This document shows positions 8,661-17,021 of a stretch of 41,136 bases of DNA, one piece after another. This stretch comes from Methanobacteriota archaeon. GTDB taxonomy: Archaea > Thermoplasmatota > E2 > JACPAO01 > JAHWKR01. Within the stretch, counting starts at the first letter, position 1, and every line of letters begins with the position of its first letter. Under the pieces are notes generated by a model. It had not been told where the DNA came from. It worked only from the letters and a program-made list of their open reading frames with translations, and searched no databases. Position numbers and translations under genes: made by a program. The DNA is taken from assembly GCA_019347805.1 (NCBI GenBank), contig JAHWKR010000031.1:1-41136 (forward strand). The letters run 5' to 3'.

Positions 8661-8670
8661 GTTATAATCC
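8661..8670 (+). promoter_or_regulatory. TATA-like element upstream of the M28 peptidase gene
   Basis: GTTATAATCC is the clearest AT island on the plus strand between the divergent genes, about 95 bp before the GTG at 8764. A leader of about 65-70 nt would follow. No strong ribosome-binding site is visible before the GTG. Confidence 0.35.
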
Positions 8671-8763
8671 TGTCAGACGTGGCCGCAGACAGAAGCGCAC
8701 ATCTGTCCGTCCGGGCGGGGCGCTTACAGCAAGCCACAAAAGCGAGCGGGCCGAACGGCGTCT

Positions 8764-9930
8764 GTGCAGCGCCCCCCTCTCGCCTTCCTCTTCGTCCTCC
8801 TTCTCACGGGGACCCTGGTGGCCGGATGCACCGGCGGACCCGGAACCGGCGATGGCATGGAGACGACGCCGGCCACCTCCCCTACGACGGGCACGCCCCC
8901 TGGCGAGGAGCCCGAGAAGCGCTGGACGAACCCGTACGACTTCACCATCCGGTTCGACGCCGCACAAGCCTACGACGACGTCCTGTGGCAGATCTACACC
9001 GACCCTGAGAACCGCACCGGTGACCGCTACCGCATCCCCGGCAGCCCCGAGACGCAAGAAGTGGCCGCCTGGCTGCGCGACAACCTCGAAGCCGCGCTCG
9101 CCCCCATCGGCGGCACGGCCGAAGAATCCCGCTTCGACGGCGCCACCTACTACGGACTCGACCATGGCCCCGACACCGTCGAACGCAACACCTGCAAACC
9201 GGGCGACGAACGACGCGAACGCGTCAAGGACCTCACCTTCATCAACGTCATCGGCCGCACCCATACCGACCAGGTCGGCCTCATCATCGGTGCCCACTAC
9301 GACTCAAAGCTGACCGCCTCACAGGACCCCGACCACGCGCAGCGCGACGAACCCCTCCTTGGCGCCGACGATGGCGCAAGCGGCACCGCGGCCGTCCTCA
9401 ACCTCGCCCGCGCGCTCGTCCACGACACCCCCGACATCCCCCTCACGTTCATCCTCTTCGACGGCGAGGACGGCTCCGAAGACTGCCACCCCCTCGCCGG
9501 TTCGTTGCACCACGCCCAACACGGCATCCCCGAAGACCAACGGGACAGCGTCCTCGGCATGGTCCTCCTCGACATGGTCGGCAACGCCAGCGCGGAGTTC
9601 CGGCAACTTCGGAACACCATCAACTATGTGACGAGCGGCGGAGACACCGTCTCGAGCACCTGGCTCACCTACCACATCTGGGAGACCGCCGCCGCCATGG
9701 GTGTGAAGGCGTTCAAGAACCAGACTACGAGCCCGGTCATCGACGACCACATCCCCTACCTCGAACAAGGCTGGAGCGCCACCGACATCATCCGCTTCGA
9801 AGGCGGCTTCCCCGAATATTGGCACACCACATCGGACGACCACACCGCCGTCTCCGTCGTCGGACTGGAGCAGGTGGGCGTGGTGGTGGAAGCGGCGGTG
9901 CGGCTGTATGGCGAAGAACGCGAAGGGTGA
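8764..9930 (+). CDS. M28-family lipoprotein aminopeptidase / glutaminyl cyclase-like
   Basis: 388 residues, secreted and lipid-anchored. The signal peptide ends in lipobox LVAGC (Cys22), then a Thr/Pro-rich linker. The peptidase domain shows the M28 dinuclear zinc pattern: GAHYDSK (H178), GADDGASG (Asp202), LFDGEDG (acidic Glu235), LLDMVGN and, near the end, EYWHTTSDD. M28 enzymes remove N-terminal residues from peptides; close relatives are glutaminyl-peptide cyclases, which the FDGED and WHTTSDD segments also fit, so the exact reaction is open. Start is GTG 8764. With the metalloprotease at 1-2585 and the subtilase at 38-41 kb it adds to a protein-degrading secretome. Confidence 0.85.
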   Translation: MQRPPLAFLFVLLLTGTLVAGCTGGPGTGDGMETTPATSPTTGTPPGEEPEKRWTNPYDFTIRFDAAQAYDDVLWQIYTDPENRTGDRYRIPGSPETQEVAAWLRDNLEAALAPIGGTAEESRFDGATYYGLDHGPDTVERNTCKPGDERRERVKDLTFINVIGRTHTDQVGLIIGAHYDSKLTASQDPDHAQRDEPLLGADDGASGTAAVLNLARALVHDTPDIPLTFILFDGEDGSEDCHPLAGSLHHAQHGIPEDQRDSVLGMVLLDMVGNASAEFRQLRNTINYVTSGGDTVSSTWLTYHIWETAAAMGVKAFKNQTTSPVIDDHIPYLEQGWSATDIIRFEGGFPEYWHTTSDDHTAVSVVGLEQVGVVVEAAVRLYGEEREG

Positions 9931-9941
9931 CCAGGCTTACC

Positions 9942-9976
9942 TATAAGTACTTACAGAGCGCTATAGCGTCCTGTAA
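9942..9976 (+). promoter_or_regulatory. Promoter and palindromic operator of the toxin-antitoxin operon
   Basis: TATAAGTA (9942-9949) is followed directly by a 26-bp near-perfect palindrome at 9951-9976. The outer arms are TTACAG and CTGTAA, the core is the perfect dyad CGCTATAGCG (9959-9968), and only the AG/TC pair between arm and core mismatches. The right arm ends on the A of the antitoxin ATG, so the predicted transcription start lies in the operator and the mRNA should be leaderless. This is a textbook position for autorepression by the ribbon-helix-helix antitoxin encoded next. Confidence 0.75.
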
Positions 9977-10206
9977 TGGTGACGACGATCCAGGTACCCG
10001 ATGAACTGAAAACGCGCTTGGCGAGATTGAAGAAACACCCCCGGCAACCGTACGCCGAGGTCATCGCCGAAGCCCTGGATTATCTCGAGGAAGACGAAAA
10101 AGAGCTCACTCCGGCATCCAAACGGGCATTGAAGGAGGCCCGGAAGGAATTCGAATCCGGCCAGACCAAAAGCCTGGCCGATGTGCGCCGTGAACTGGGC
10201 CTCTGA
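9976..10206 (+). CDS. Ribbon-helix-helix antitoxin
   Basis: 76 residues. The N-terminus VTTIQVPDELKTRLARLK is the short beta strand and first helix of an RHH DNA-binding domain, followed by PYAEVIAEALDYLEEDE. The charged C-terminal half (SKRALKEARKEFESG, then SLADVRRELGL) looks like a toxin-wrapping tail. It should neutralise the RelE/ParE toxin encoded next and repress the operon through the palindrome overlapping its start codon. The stop TGA shares its last base with the toxin ATG. Confidence 0.88.
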   Translation: MVTTIQVPDELKTRLARLKKHPRQPYAEVIAEALDYLEEDEKELTPASKRALKEARKEFESGQTKSLADVRRELGL

Positions 10207-10454
10207 TGTATCGGGTCGAATTCAGCAAAAGAGCCGCCAAGGACCTGGCAGGTCTCGAACGCGCCGAACAATCACGCGTCCTGAAGCGACTCGAGTCCGC
10301 CGCGAAGGACCCCGTCCGCTTCTTCCTGCCACTGAAAGGGATCGACGGGTTCCGCATGCGCGTCGGCGACCTCCGCGTCATCGCCCACGTAGAACCAGCC
10401 GAGCAGATCATCATCGTCGCCACGATCGGCAGACGTGAGAACATCTACAAGTGA
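10206..10454 (+). CDS. RelE/ParE-family toxin
   Basis: 82 residues with the family pattern: YRVEFSKRAAKDLAGL (strand plus helix), RLESAAKDPVRFFLPLKG, then FRMRVGDLRVIAHVE and IIIVATIGRRENIYK. RelE-type toxins cut mRNA in the ribosome; ParE relatives poison gyrase. Length, the RMRVGDLRVI strand and the RRENIY end favour RelE. It overlaps the antitoxin gene by one base (TGATG), so the pair is translationally coupled. It converges on glmM with a 39-bp gap. Confidence 0.9.
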   Translation: MYRVEFSKRAAKDLAGLERAEQSRVLKRLESAAKDPVRFFLPLKGIDGFRMRVGDLRVIAHVEPAEQIIIVATIGRRENIYK

Positions 10455-10493
10455 AGGCGGTATGCTTGGACACGTCGTTCCCCCGCCTGACGC

Positions 10494-11945
10494 TTACGCC
10501 TTCCGTCCTGCCGCCCCGGCCGCCGGCTTGACCTCGGTCTGCAACGACTCGAGGAAGCGAAGGAACGTCTCGGCCATCTTCTTCGACACCGCCTCGTCAC
10601 CCGATTCGGCATAGACCCGCATGATGGGCTCCGTTCCGGACGGTCTGACGAGCACCCAGCCCTCCTTGAGGTAGGCCTTGACGCCATCGCGCGCATCGAC
10701 CTCGCGGATCGTGTAGCCGGTCGGCGCGCCGTCGCTTTCGAGCTTGTCCTTGAACGCCGCGAGTAGGTATCCCTTCTGGGTGTCGTCGACGTGGGTCTTG
10801 AGCTTCACGACCGATTTCTTCGGCACCTCGGAAACGAGCGCCGAGAGCGGCCGGTCGGTCTTGGCGAGGATGTCGAGCATCAACGCCGCCGCCATCCCCG
10901 CGTCACGGGAATACTGGTGCGGCGGGTAGATGAGCCCGCCGTTCTCCTCCCCCCCGAAGACCGCCTGCACATCGACCATGGCGCGCGCCACCTTGGGCGA
11001 ACCGACGATGGTATACTGCACCTTGCCGCCGGCCGACCCGACCATCTCCTCGACACAACTCGACGACGAGACGGGCGTGCAGACGACGCCACCATCGTGG
11101 CGCCGCACGATCTCCGCCGCAACAAGCGCGAGCGACTGGTCACCCCACACATACTGCCCTTTCTCGTCGATGAAGATGGCGCGGTCGGCGTCCCCGTCGA
11201 CGAGCACCCCGAGGTCGCACCGGCGGCGCTCGACCATTGACATGAGGTCGACCGCGTTCTCCGGCACCGGTTCGCTCGGATGACCCGGAAAAGTGCCGTC
11301 CGGCTGGGCGTTCAACGTGAAGACGCGGCAGCCGAGCTCGCGCAAGAGGAACGGCAGCGACACGGAGCCGGCGCCGTTCGCGGTGTCGACCGCGACCGTG
11401 AAGCCGCGCGCCCGGATGGCCTCGACATCGACCTGGGCCTTGACGCCCTCATGATAGCGCCGGACGCAACCCGAGACGGTCATCGGCGACCCCTGGTCGT
11501 CCCAAGCGGCGGCATAGAACGAGCGTGAGAAGAGGATCTCCTCGATGTCCTCCTCATGGTCGGGCTCCATCTCCCGCCCGTCACCGCGACAGAACTTGAT
11601 GCCGTTCCACTCCGGCGGATTGTGGCTCGCCGTCACGATCACTCCCACGGCCACCTGCTCGCGATGCTTGGTCTCGAACTGGATGGCCGGCGTCGGCGCC
11701 TGACCGACGTCGAGCACGTCGCAGCCGGTCGAGAGCAAGCCGGCGGCGACCGCCGACGACAAGGCATGCGCCGAGGTGCGGAAATCGGTCCCGATGACGA
11801 CACCGGGACGCTCGCCGTGATGGTCCCACGGACAGCGCTCATGAAGCCAGGTGCCGAGGGCACGGCCAAGGTCGAGGGCCAACTCCGGGGTCATCGATTC
11901 GCCGACGATCCCGCGCACGCCGTTCGTGCCGAAGAGACGGGGCAT
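10494..11945 (-). CDS. glmM: Phosphoglucosamine mutase (phosphohexomutase family)
   Basis: 483 residues of the alpha-D-phosphohexomutase superfamily. It converts glucosamine-6-P to glucosamine-1-P (or the mannose/glucose equivalents) on the way to nucleotide sugars. All four active-site loops are present: TASHNP with phosphoserine S107, metal loop DGDADR (250-255), sugar loop GGEENGG (331-337) and phosphate loop RPSGTEP (434-440). The N-terminus RLFGTNGVRG is typical of archaeal GlmM-like enzymes. It lies 43 bp downstream of a sugar-nucleotidyltransferase gene on the same strand, so the two probably supply activated sugars for glycans or lipids. The exact sugar cannot be fixed from sequence. 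Confidence 0.9.
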   Translation of the reverse strand: MPRLFGTNGVRGIVGESMTPELALDLGRALGTWLHERCPWDHHGERPGVVIGTDFRTSAHALSSAVAAGLLSTGCDVLDVGQAPTPAIQFETKHREQVAVGVIVTASHNPPEWNGIKFCRGDGREMEPDHEEDIEEILFSRSFYAAAWDDQGSPMTVSGCVRRYHEGVKAQVDVEAIRARGFTVAVDTANGAGSVSLPFLLRELGCRVFTLNAQPDGTFPGHPSEPVPENAVDLMSMVERRRCDLGVLVDGDADRAIFIDEKGQYVWGDQSLALVAAEIVRRHDGGVVCTPVSSSSCVEEMVGSAGGKVQYTIVGSPKVARAMVDVQAVFGGEENGGLIYPPHQYSRDAGMAAALMLDILAKTDRPLSALVSEVPKKSVVKLKTHVDDTQKGYLLAAFKDKLESDGAPTGYTIREVDARDGVKAYLKEGWVLVRPSGTEPIMRVYAESGDEAVSKKMAETFLRFLESLQTEVKPAAGAAGRKA

Positions 11946-11988
11946 CGGTCATGCGGAGCCGGCGGGTCCTGATAAGAGGTTTGCCAGG

Positions 11989-13002
11989 TCAGGTCGACGG
12001 GTCACGCATGCCGACCCGGACACCCTCGAGCGGTTCGGGCGCCTGGACGACGCTCCCCGGCCCGACGACCACATCGGTGAGCACGCACCGCGGCGCCACC
12101 TGTGCCTTGCGGCCGATCACGGAGCGCACGAGCCGCACGCCGGCCCCGATGACGGCACCGTCATGGACCACCGATCGGTCCAACCGGACGCCGTCACCGA
12201 GCTTGACGCCCGCGCCGACCACCGACGCCTCGACCTTCATCCGCTCCGCATCGTAGCCGGTCCCCGGACCGATGAGGTTGTGGATGTCCGCACGGTCCAG
12301 GAGCGCCTCGTGGATGTCGAGATAGGACGCAGGCGTGCCGCAATCGATCCAGAGCCCCTTGAACGGGAAGCCGTAGAGGCCGTGTACATCCTCGACGAGC
12401 CGTGGGAAGACCTCGTGCTCGAGCGAGACCGGCCGGCCCTCGGGGATGAGGTCGAGCACCTCGGGTTCCAGGACATAGGCGCCGGCGTTGACATACCGCG
12501 ACGGCTCGGTCCCCGGAGCGGGCTTCTCGACGAAGGCATGGATGCGGCCGGTCGCGGGCGTCCAGTCGACCACGCCGAAGCGCGACACCTCCTCGACCGC
12601 GTGCAGGGCGAGGGAACCGGCCGCGCCGCGCTTCCCGTGCGTCTCGATGTGCGCGCCGATGTCGAGGTCCGACACCAGGTCGCCGTTCAAGACCAGGAAG
12701 GTGTCGTCGAGCCGGTCGGTACAGTTCTTCACCGCACCCGCCGTCCCAAGGGGCTCCGGTTCATCGATGACGTGGACGGTGCGGCCATCCAGGCTGGGGT
12801 CGTCAGACGTGCGGATCCATTCCCGCAGGTCGTCCGAACGATAGGAGACCGTGAGGAGCACCTCGTCGACCCGCTTCGGCAGCCGCTCGAGGATGTGGGC
12901 GACCAAGGGCCGGTTCAGGACCGGCAGGAGCGGTTTCGGTGTGTCATAGGTAAGGGGGCGCAACCGCGTGCCCATCCCACCGACGAGGAGGACGACCTGC
13001 AT
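11989..13002 (-). CDS. Sugar-1-phosphate nucleotidyltransferase with left-handed beta-helix tail
   Basis: 337 residues from ATG 13002. This start begins the protein directly at MQVVLLVGGMGTRLRPLT, the nucleotide-binding signature; upstream in-frame sequence is low-quality. Further motifs: TPKPLLPV, LNGDLVSD (metal-binding Asp), FVEKP, NAGAYVLEP and WIDCGTPASYLDIHEALL. The last 90 residues are hexapeptide repeats (VVGAGVKLGDGV, AVIGAGVRL). The enzyme joins a sugar-1-P to an NTP: GDP-mannose pyrophosphorylase or an archaeal GlmU-like uridylyltransferase. The tail seems too short for the GlmU acetyltransferase domain. Probably upstream in one operon with glmM. Confidence 0.87.
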   Translation of the reverse strand: MQVVLLVGGMGTRLRPLTYDTPKPLLPVLNRPLVAHILERLPKRVDEVLLTVSYRSDDLREWIRTSDDPSLDGRTVHVIDEPEPLGTAGAVKNCTDRLDDTFLVLNGDLVSDLDIGAHIETHGKRGAAGSLALHAVEEVSRFGVVDWTPATGRIHAFVEKPAPGTEPSRYVNAGAYVLEPEVLDLIPEGRPVSLEHEVFPRLVEDVHGLYGFPFKGLWIDCGTPASYLDIHEALLDRADIHNLIGPGTGYDAERMKVEASVVGAGVKLGDGVRLDRSVVHDGAVIGAGVRLVRSVIGRKAQVAPRCVLTDVVVGPGSVVQAPEPLEGVRVGMRDPST

Positions 13003-13132
13003 TCTGCACGACGCGGAGGCGCGCCTCCCCTTTGACGGTTCCCATACCAGCAGGGAGGCGGCGGAGAGGGGAGACCCGCAACGTTGAACCATACGACCGC
13101 CGTCGGCGACACGACGAACCGAGGCCCCCACC

Positions 13133-14281
13133 ATGATGCGGCGCAAGATGAACACCACCTTCCTCATCCTCCTCCTCGTGGCGTTGGGGTGGGTCTCGTA
13201 CCTCATCATCGAGCCGTTTCTGGGCTACATCGTCGGCGGCCTGCTGCTCACGTTCGTCTTCTATCCGCTCTATAAGCGGCTCCTCGGCTTCATCCGCAAT
13301 CCCGGGGCGTCGTCGTTCCTCGCCGTCGTCCTCATCATCCTCATCATCGTCCTGCCGGTCATCTTCGCCGTCTGGAGCCTCATCCAGGACGTCACCGAGC
13401 TCACCGAGGACGTCAACGCCCGCGACATCGAGGGCTTCCTCGCCGAACTCGATGCGGGCATCGCGCGGCTCACCGGGTTCGAGTTCGGCGCCGGCGGCAA
13501 CGAGACCGCGCCCACCAGCAACCAGACGGCCGATCCCGGAGGCGGGGACAACAACACCACCGCCGGCAAGAAAGGTTTCCTGCAACCGGGCGATTTCACG
13601 CGCTTCGTCATGCCGCAGATCGAGCGCATCGGCCGTGAGATCGTCGCCCAGTCCCTCACCTTCGTCTTCAACGCGGTCCTCGGCATCTTCGTGATGCTCT
13701 TCATCATGTATTACGGCTTCAAGGACGGCATCTCGTTCCGCGACTTCGTCTACGCCACGGTGCCCCTGCGTGAGACCTACAAGGACAAGCTCTTCGAGGA
13801 ACTGCGCGAGGTGGTCGACGCCGTCTTCATCGGACAGATCTTCGTCTCCATCATCCAAGGCGTGCTCGGCGGGCTCGGCTTCTGGGTCTTCGGCATCCCC
13901 AACGCCTTCTTCTGGGGCTTCGTCATGACATTGCTTGCCATCCTGCCCATCATCGGCACCCCCCTGGTCTGGTTGCCCGCCGGGCTCATCGAGCTGGCGC
14001 TCGGCAACACCTTCGCCGGTGTCGGGATCATCATCTACGGCGCGGTCATCGTCTCCACGGTGGACAACTTCCTCAAACCGAAGATCATCGGCGACCGGGC
14101 CGAGGTCCACCCCGCCATCGTCCTCCTCGGCGTCGTCGGCGGTCTGGCCTTCTTCGGCTTCATCGGTTTCCTGATGGGTCCCCTCATCCTCGCCATCTTC
14201 ACGGTCCTCCTCAAGCTCTTCCAGGCCGACTTCGTGTCGCGGAGCGAGGTGTCGACCCCCGAGATGGGGAAGATGCAGTGA
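13133..14281 (+). CDS. AI-2E family (PerM-like) membrane transporter
   Basis: 382 residues with about seven to eight membrane segments. A hydrophobic pair at about 8-60 is followed by a third segment (VVLIILIIVLPVIFAVW). An outward loop rich in Asn/Thr with several NxT sequons (NETAPTSNQT, NNTT) is probably glycosylated. The conserved C-terminal block includes GFWVFGIPNAFFWG, ILPIIGTPLVWLPAG, DNFLKPKIIG and VVGGLAFFGFIGFLMGP, which define the family. Members export small metabolites or act as Na+/H+ antiporters; the substrate is unknown here. Start ATG 13133 or the next codon. Divergent from the nucleotidyltransferase gene. Confidence 0.9.
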   Translation: MMRRKMNTTFLILLLVALGWVSYLIIEPFLGYIVGGLLLTFVFYPLYKRLLGFIRNPGASSFLAVVLIILIIVLPVIFAVWSLIQDVTELTEDVNARDIEGFLAELDAGIARLTGFEFGAGGNETAPTSNQTADPGGGDNNTTAGKKGFLQPGDFTRFVMPQIERIGREIVAQSLTFVFNAVLGIFVMLFIMYYGFKDGISFRDFVYATVPLRETYKDKLFEELREVVDAVFIGQIFVSIIQGVLGGLGFWVFGIPNAFFWGFVMTLLAILPIIGTPLVWLPAGLIELALGNTFAGVGIIIYGAVIVSTVDNFLKPKIIGDRAEVHPAIVLLGVVGGLAFFGFIGFLMGPLILAIFTVLLKLFQADFVSRSEVSTPEMGKMQ

Positions 14282-14425
14282 GTGGACGGGGCCGAAACAC
14301 GTCCCGACGGTCCCGCGCCGACCGGCCGGAGGCGGTGTCCGAGACGACTTTCCACCACCCGCCGCAGCCCACACCCATCCACCCCATACAGGTCACCGCC
14401 CGACCCCAGAAGAAACGCCCCGAAG

Positions 14426-14436
14426 CGTACAAATAG
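14426..14436 (+). promoter_or_regulatory. Possible promoter of the ATP synthase operon
   Basis: CGTACAAATAG is the only AT-rich island in the GC-rich 14282-14558 gap and lies about 125 bp before the proposed atpH start. Apart from this and the ribosome-binding site at 14543-14549 the gap holds nothing I recognise. Confidence 0.35.
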
Positions 14437-14558
14437 GGGCCCCTTTTACGCGCCCCTGCCCCCCCGGGTCCGACCGACCCTCCCACCCGTTGGGAGACCA
14501 TCGGAACGGCCCTGTGCGGTGCGTCCTGCCGCCCCAATCCCCCAAGGAGGGATCCCAC

Positions 14559-14888
14559 ACGACGACCCAGGTTCTCACCCGTCTGAAGGATGCCGAGCGC
14601 GAGGTCGAGGAACTCCTCGCCAAGGCCCGAAAAGAGCGCGACGACGCCATCACCAAGGCGCGCCAGGACGCCACCCGGCACCTCCGCACGGCCGAAGAGA
14701 CCGCCCGCACGCGCTACGAGGAGACCCTCGAGGCGGCCCGCCAAGAGGTCGCCGCCGAGTCCTCCGCGCTCATGAAGAAGGCGGACGAAGAGGTCGCTGA
14801 GCTGCAGCGCACCTTCGACGCCAACGTCGCCGAGGCCAAGAAGCGGATCCTCGCTGTCTTCGAGAGGGTCGTGGATGCTCAAGACTGA
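14559..14888 (+). CDS. atpH: A-type ATP synthase subunit H (probable ACG start)
   Basis: Peripheral-stalk coiled-coil subunit that pairs with subunit E to hold the catalytic head. It is almost entirely helical heptads (EREVEELLAKARKERDDA onward) ending KRILAVFERVVDAQD. No ATG fits. A strong AAGGAGG (14543-14549) lies 9 bases before an in-frame ACG at 14559, and reading from there gives TTQVLTRLKDAEREVEE, the expected N-terminus. In-frame TTG 14490 and GTG 14514 would add an unlike, Pro-rich extension upstream of the ribosome-binding site. The start is therefore unusual (ACG), or an ATG misread as ACG. It overlaps atpI by 14 bp. Confidence 0.88.
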   Translation, partial: TTTQVLTRLKDAEREVEELLAKARKERDDAITKARQDATRHLRTAEETARTRYEETLEAARQEVAAESSALMKKADEEVAELQRTFDANVAEAKKRILAVFERVVDAQD

Positions 14889-16977
14889 ACGAATGCGTCG
14901 AGTGGTCGTGGCGGGCGCCCGGACCCAGCTGCGCCCCGTCATCGACACCCTCTACCGGCTCCAGGCCCTCCACATCGAGGAGCACCGCCCCGACGACGCC
15001 ATCTTCGGCATCGGCTCTTCGCTCCCGGAAGGTGAGACCATCGCCAAGGCGCTCCTCTCCGCCCGTGGGCTCCAAAAAAGTCTCGGCATGGAGGACCAGC
15101 GCACCACGACCACCCTCGCCGGCCACGAAGAGGCCGTCGAGACCATCACCGCCATGGACGCCGCCTTGTCCGGCCTCCTCGAGGAGAAGGGCACACTCCA
15201 GGAAGAAGGCAAGGCGCTGGAAGGCGAGATCGCCCGCTTGCGCCGCCTCGCCACTCTCGGACTCCGCCTGGAACAGCTCCAGGGCTACCAGCGCATCAAG
15301 GTCTACGTCGGCGCGGTGACAAGCGATCCCGAGCCGGAGCTGCGCGAGAGGACCACGCGCTATGAAGTGATCCGCGGCACCGACGCCCAGGGCCAGCTCA
15401 TCGCCCTCTTCGTCGCCCTCGACGAGGCCGACAACGCCGAGACGGTCCTCTCCGCCCACGGCTACAGCGCCATCGAGGTGCCCGCCGGGGAAGGACCGGT
15501 CGACACCGTCATCGGACAGCGCATCGCCCGGGCGCGCGAGAAGGAAGCGCGCGTGCGCCAGATCGACGAGAAGCTCGACACCGTCCGCCGCGAACAGGGC
15601 GACCGGCTTCTTGCCGCCATCCAGACCCTCCTTGTCGCCGCCGACAAGGCGAGCGCCCCGACCCTGATGGCCGCCTCCCCCAACTCCTTCGTCGTCTCCG
15701 GCTACGTCCCGGTGTCGCAGACCGCGGCCCTCGAACGCAGCCTGCTCGACGCCACCGACCAGCGGCTCCACATCGAATGGCACGAACCGACCCTCGCGTC
15801 GGCCCACGGGCACGACGTCCATGGCCACGCCGGGCAGGCCGAGGCCATCGAAGGCGAAGCGGCGCACCCCGCCGAACCCGAGGACCCGCCCATCCGCTTC
15901 ACCCACAAGGACCCGACCCAGCGCTCCTTCACCATGCTCCTCGGCATGCACTCGCTGCCGAAATACCGTGAGCTGGACCCCACCTTCCTCATCTACCTCA
16001 CCTTCCCGATCTTCTTCGGCCTCATGATGGGCGACGCCGCCTTCGGCGTCCTCGTCATGCTCGTCGCCTGGTACTTCCAGAAAAACTTCCTGCTCGGCAT
16101 CGGCGGCCCCAAGGTGTCGCGCATGCTCATGCTGTCCGGCTTCTGGACCATCCTGTTCGGTGTCTTCTTCTACGGCGAGGCGTTCGGCATCCACTTCGTC
16201 GACAAGCCCTGCACCCTGAGCTGGGAATGGCTCCTCGGCGCCGACTGGCACACCATGTACAGCGGCGGCCACCGCGTCGCGAACGCCGACTCGTTGAACT
16301 GCTCCGACCCGGCCGTCATCGAGGCCCTCGAAGACATCAAGGCGCCCCACCTCCTCCTGTTCGGCACCTTCCAGCTCGGGTTCTTCTCCAAGCTGCACGA
16401 TGTGACGAGCCTCATCATCCTCTCCCTCGGCATCGCCGCGCTGCACCTCAACATCGCCATCCTGATGGGCATCCGCAACGCCTGGGCCCTCCACGGTGCC
16501 AAGCACGCCATCCTGGGCCGCGTCTCCTGGCTCATCCTGCAGGTCGGCGTCTTCTTCCTCGCCTGGGGCGGCATCCACGGCAATGCGATGCACACGAACC
16601 TCGGCTGGGGCCTCTTCGCCCTCGCCGCCATCATGCTCATCGCCGGAGAGGGCGCCATCGCCATCCTGGAGCTTCCGAAGATCTTCTCCAACGGCCTCTC
16701 CTACACCCGGTTGACCGCGGTCGCGCTCTCCAAAGCGGGCATGATCCTCGCAGTCAACAGCTTCGCCTTCGTCATGGCGACCCCCACCTCGGCCTCGGTC
16801 GCCGGCGTCGGCGGACTTCTCCTCATGGTCCTCGGATACCTCGTCATCCTCGGGCTCGGCATCCTCTCGGCCGGACTCCACGCCCTGCGTCTGCAGCTCG
16901 TCGAGTTCTTCGGCTGGTTCTACGAAGGAGGCGGTCGCGCTTTCGAACCGTTCGGCAAGGTCCGCGACGAACCCTGA
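14875..16977 (+). CDS. atpI: A-type ATP synthase subunit I/a
   Basis: 700-residue stator subunit of the membrane motor that forms the two ion half-channels against the K ring. The N-terminal half (1-350) is cytosolic with coiled coils and begins MLKTERMRRVVVAG, as usual for AtpI. From about residue 360 there are about eight membrane helices, starting LIYLTFPIFFGLMMGDAAFG, a hallmark of the family. The penultimate helix carries GLHALRLQLVEFF with the conserved Arg needed for ion transfer, followed by GWFYEGGGRAFEPF. An extra-membrane loop has two Cys (CTLSWEW and NCSDP). It overlaps atpH by 14 bp; atpK follows after 44 bp. Confidence 0.97.
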   Translation: MLKTERMRRVVVAGARTQLRPVIDTLYRLQALHIEEHRPDDAIFGIGSSLPEGETIAKALLSARGLQKSLGMEDQRTTTTLAGHEEAVETITAMDAALSGLLEEKGTLQEEGKALEGEIARLRRLATLGLRLEQLQGYQRIKVYVGAVTSDPEPELRERTTRYEVIRGTDAQGQLIALFVALDEADNAETVLSAHGYSAIEVPAGEGPVDTVIGQRIARAREKEARVRQIDEKLDTVRREQGDRLLAAIQTLLVAADKASAPTLMAASPNSFVVSGYVPVSQTAALERSLLDATDQRLHIEWHEPTLASAHGHDVHGHAGQAEAIEGEAAHPAEPEDPPIRFTHKDPTQRSFTMLLGMHSLPKYRELDPTFLIYLTFPIFFGLMMGDAAFGVLVMLVAWYFQKNFLLGIGGPKVSRMLMLSGFWTILFGVFFYGEAFGIHFVDKPCTLSWEWLLGADWHTMYSGGHRVANADSLNCSDPAVIEALEDIKAPHLLLFGTFQLGFFSKLHDVTSLIILSLGIAALHLNIAILMGIRNAWALHGAKHAILGRVSWLILQVGVFFLAWGGIHGNAMHTNLGWGLFALAAIMLIAGEGAIAILELPKIFSNGLSYTRLTAVALSKAGMILAVNSFAFVMATPTSASVAGVGGLLLMVLGYLVILGLGILSAGLHALRLQLVEFFGWFYEGGGRAFEPFGKVRDEP

Positions 16978-17021
16978 TGCTCTTCCCCCCCGTAGCACAA
17001 ACAGATGGAGGAAATACGACA

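Noticed and set aside
13003..13209. Longer N-terminus (406 residues) for the sugar nucleotidyltransferase
   Set aside because: The extra 69 residues are Arg-rich, unlike the family, and reach into the divergent permease gene; ATG 13002 starts exactly at the nucleotide-binding motif.
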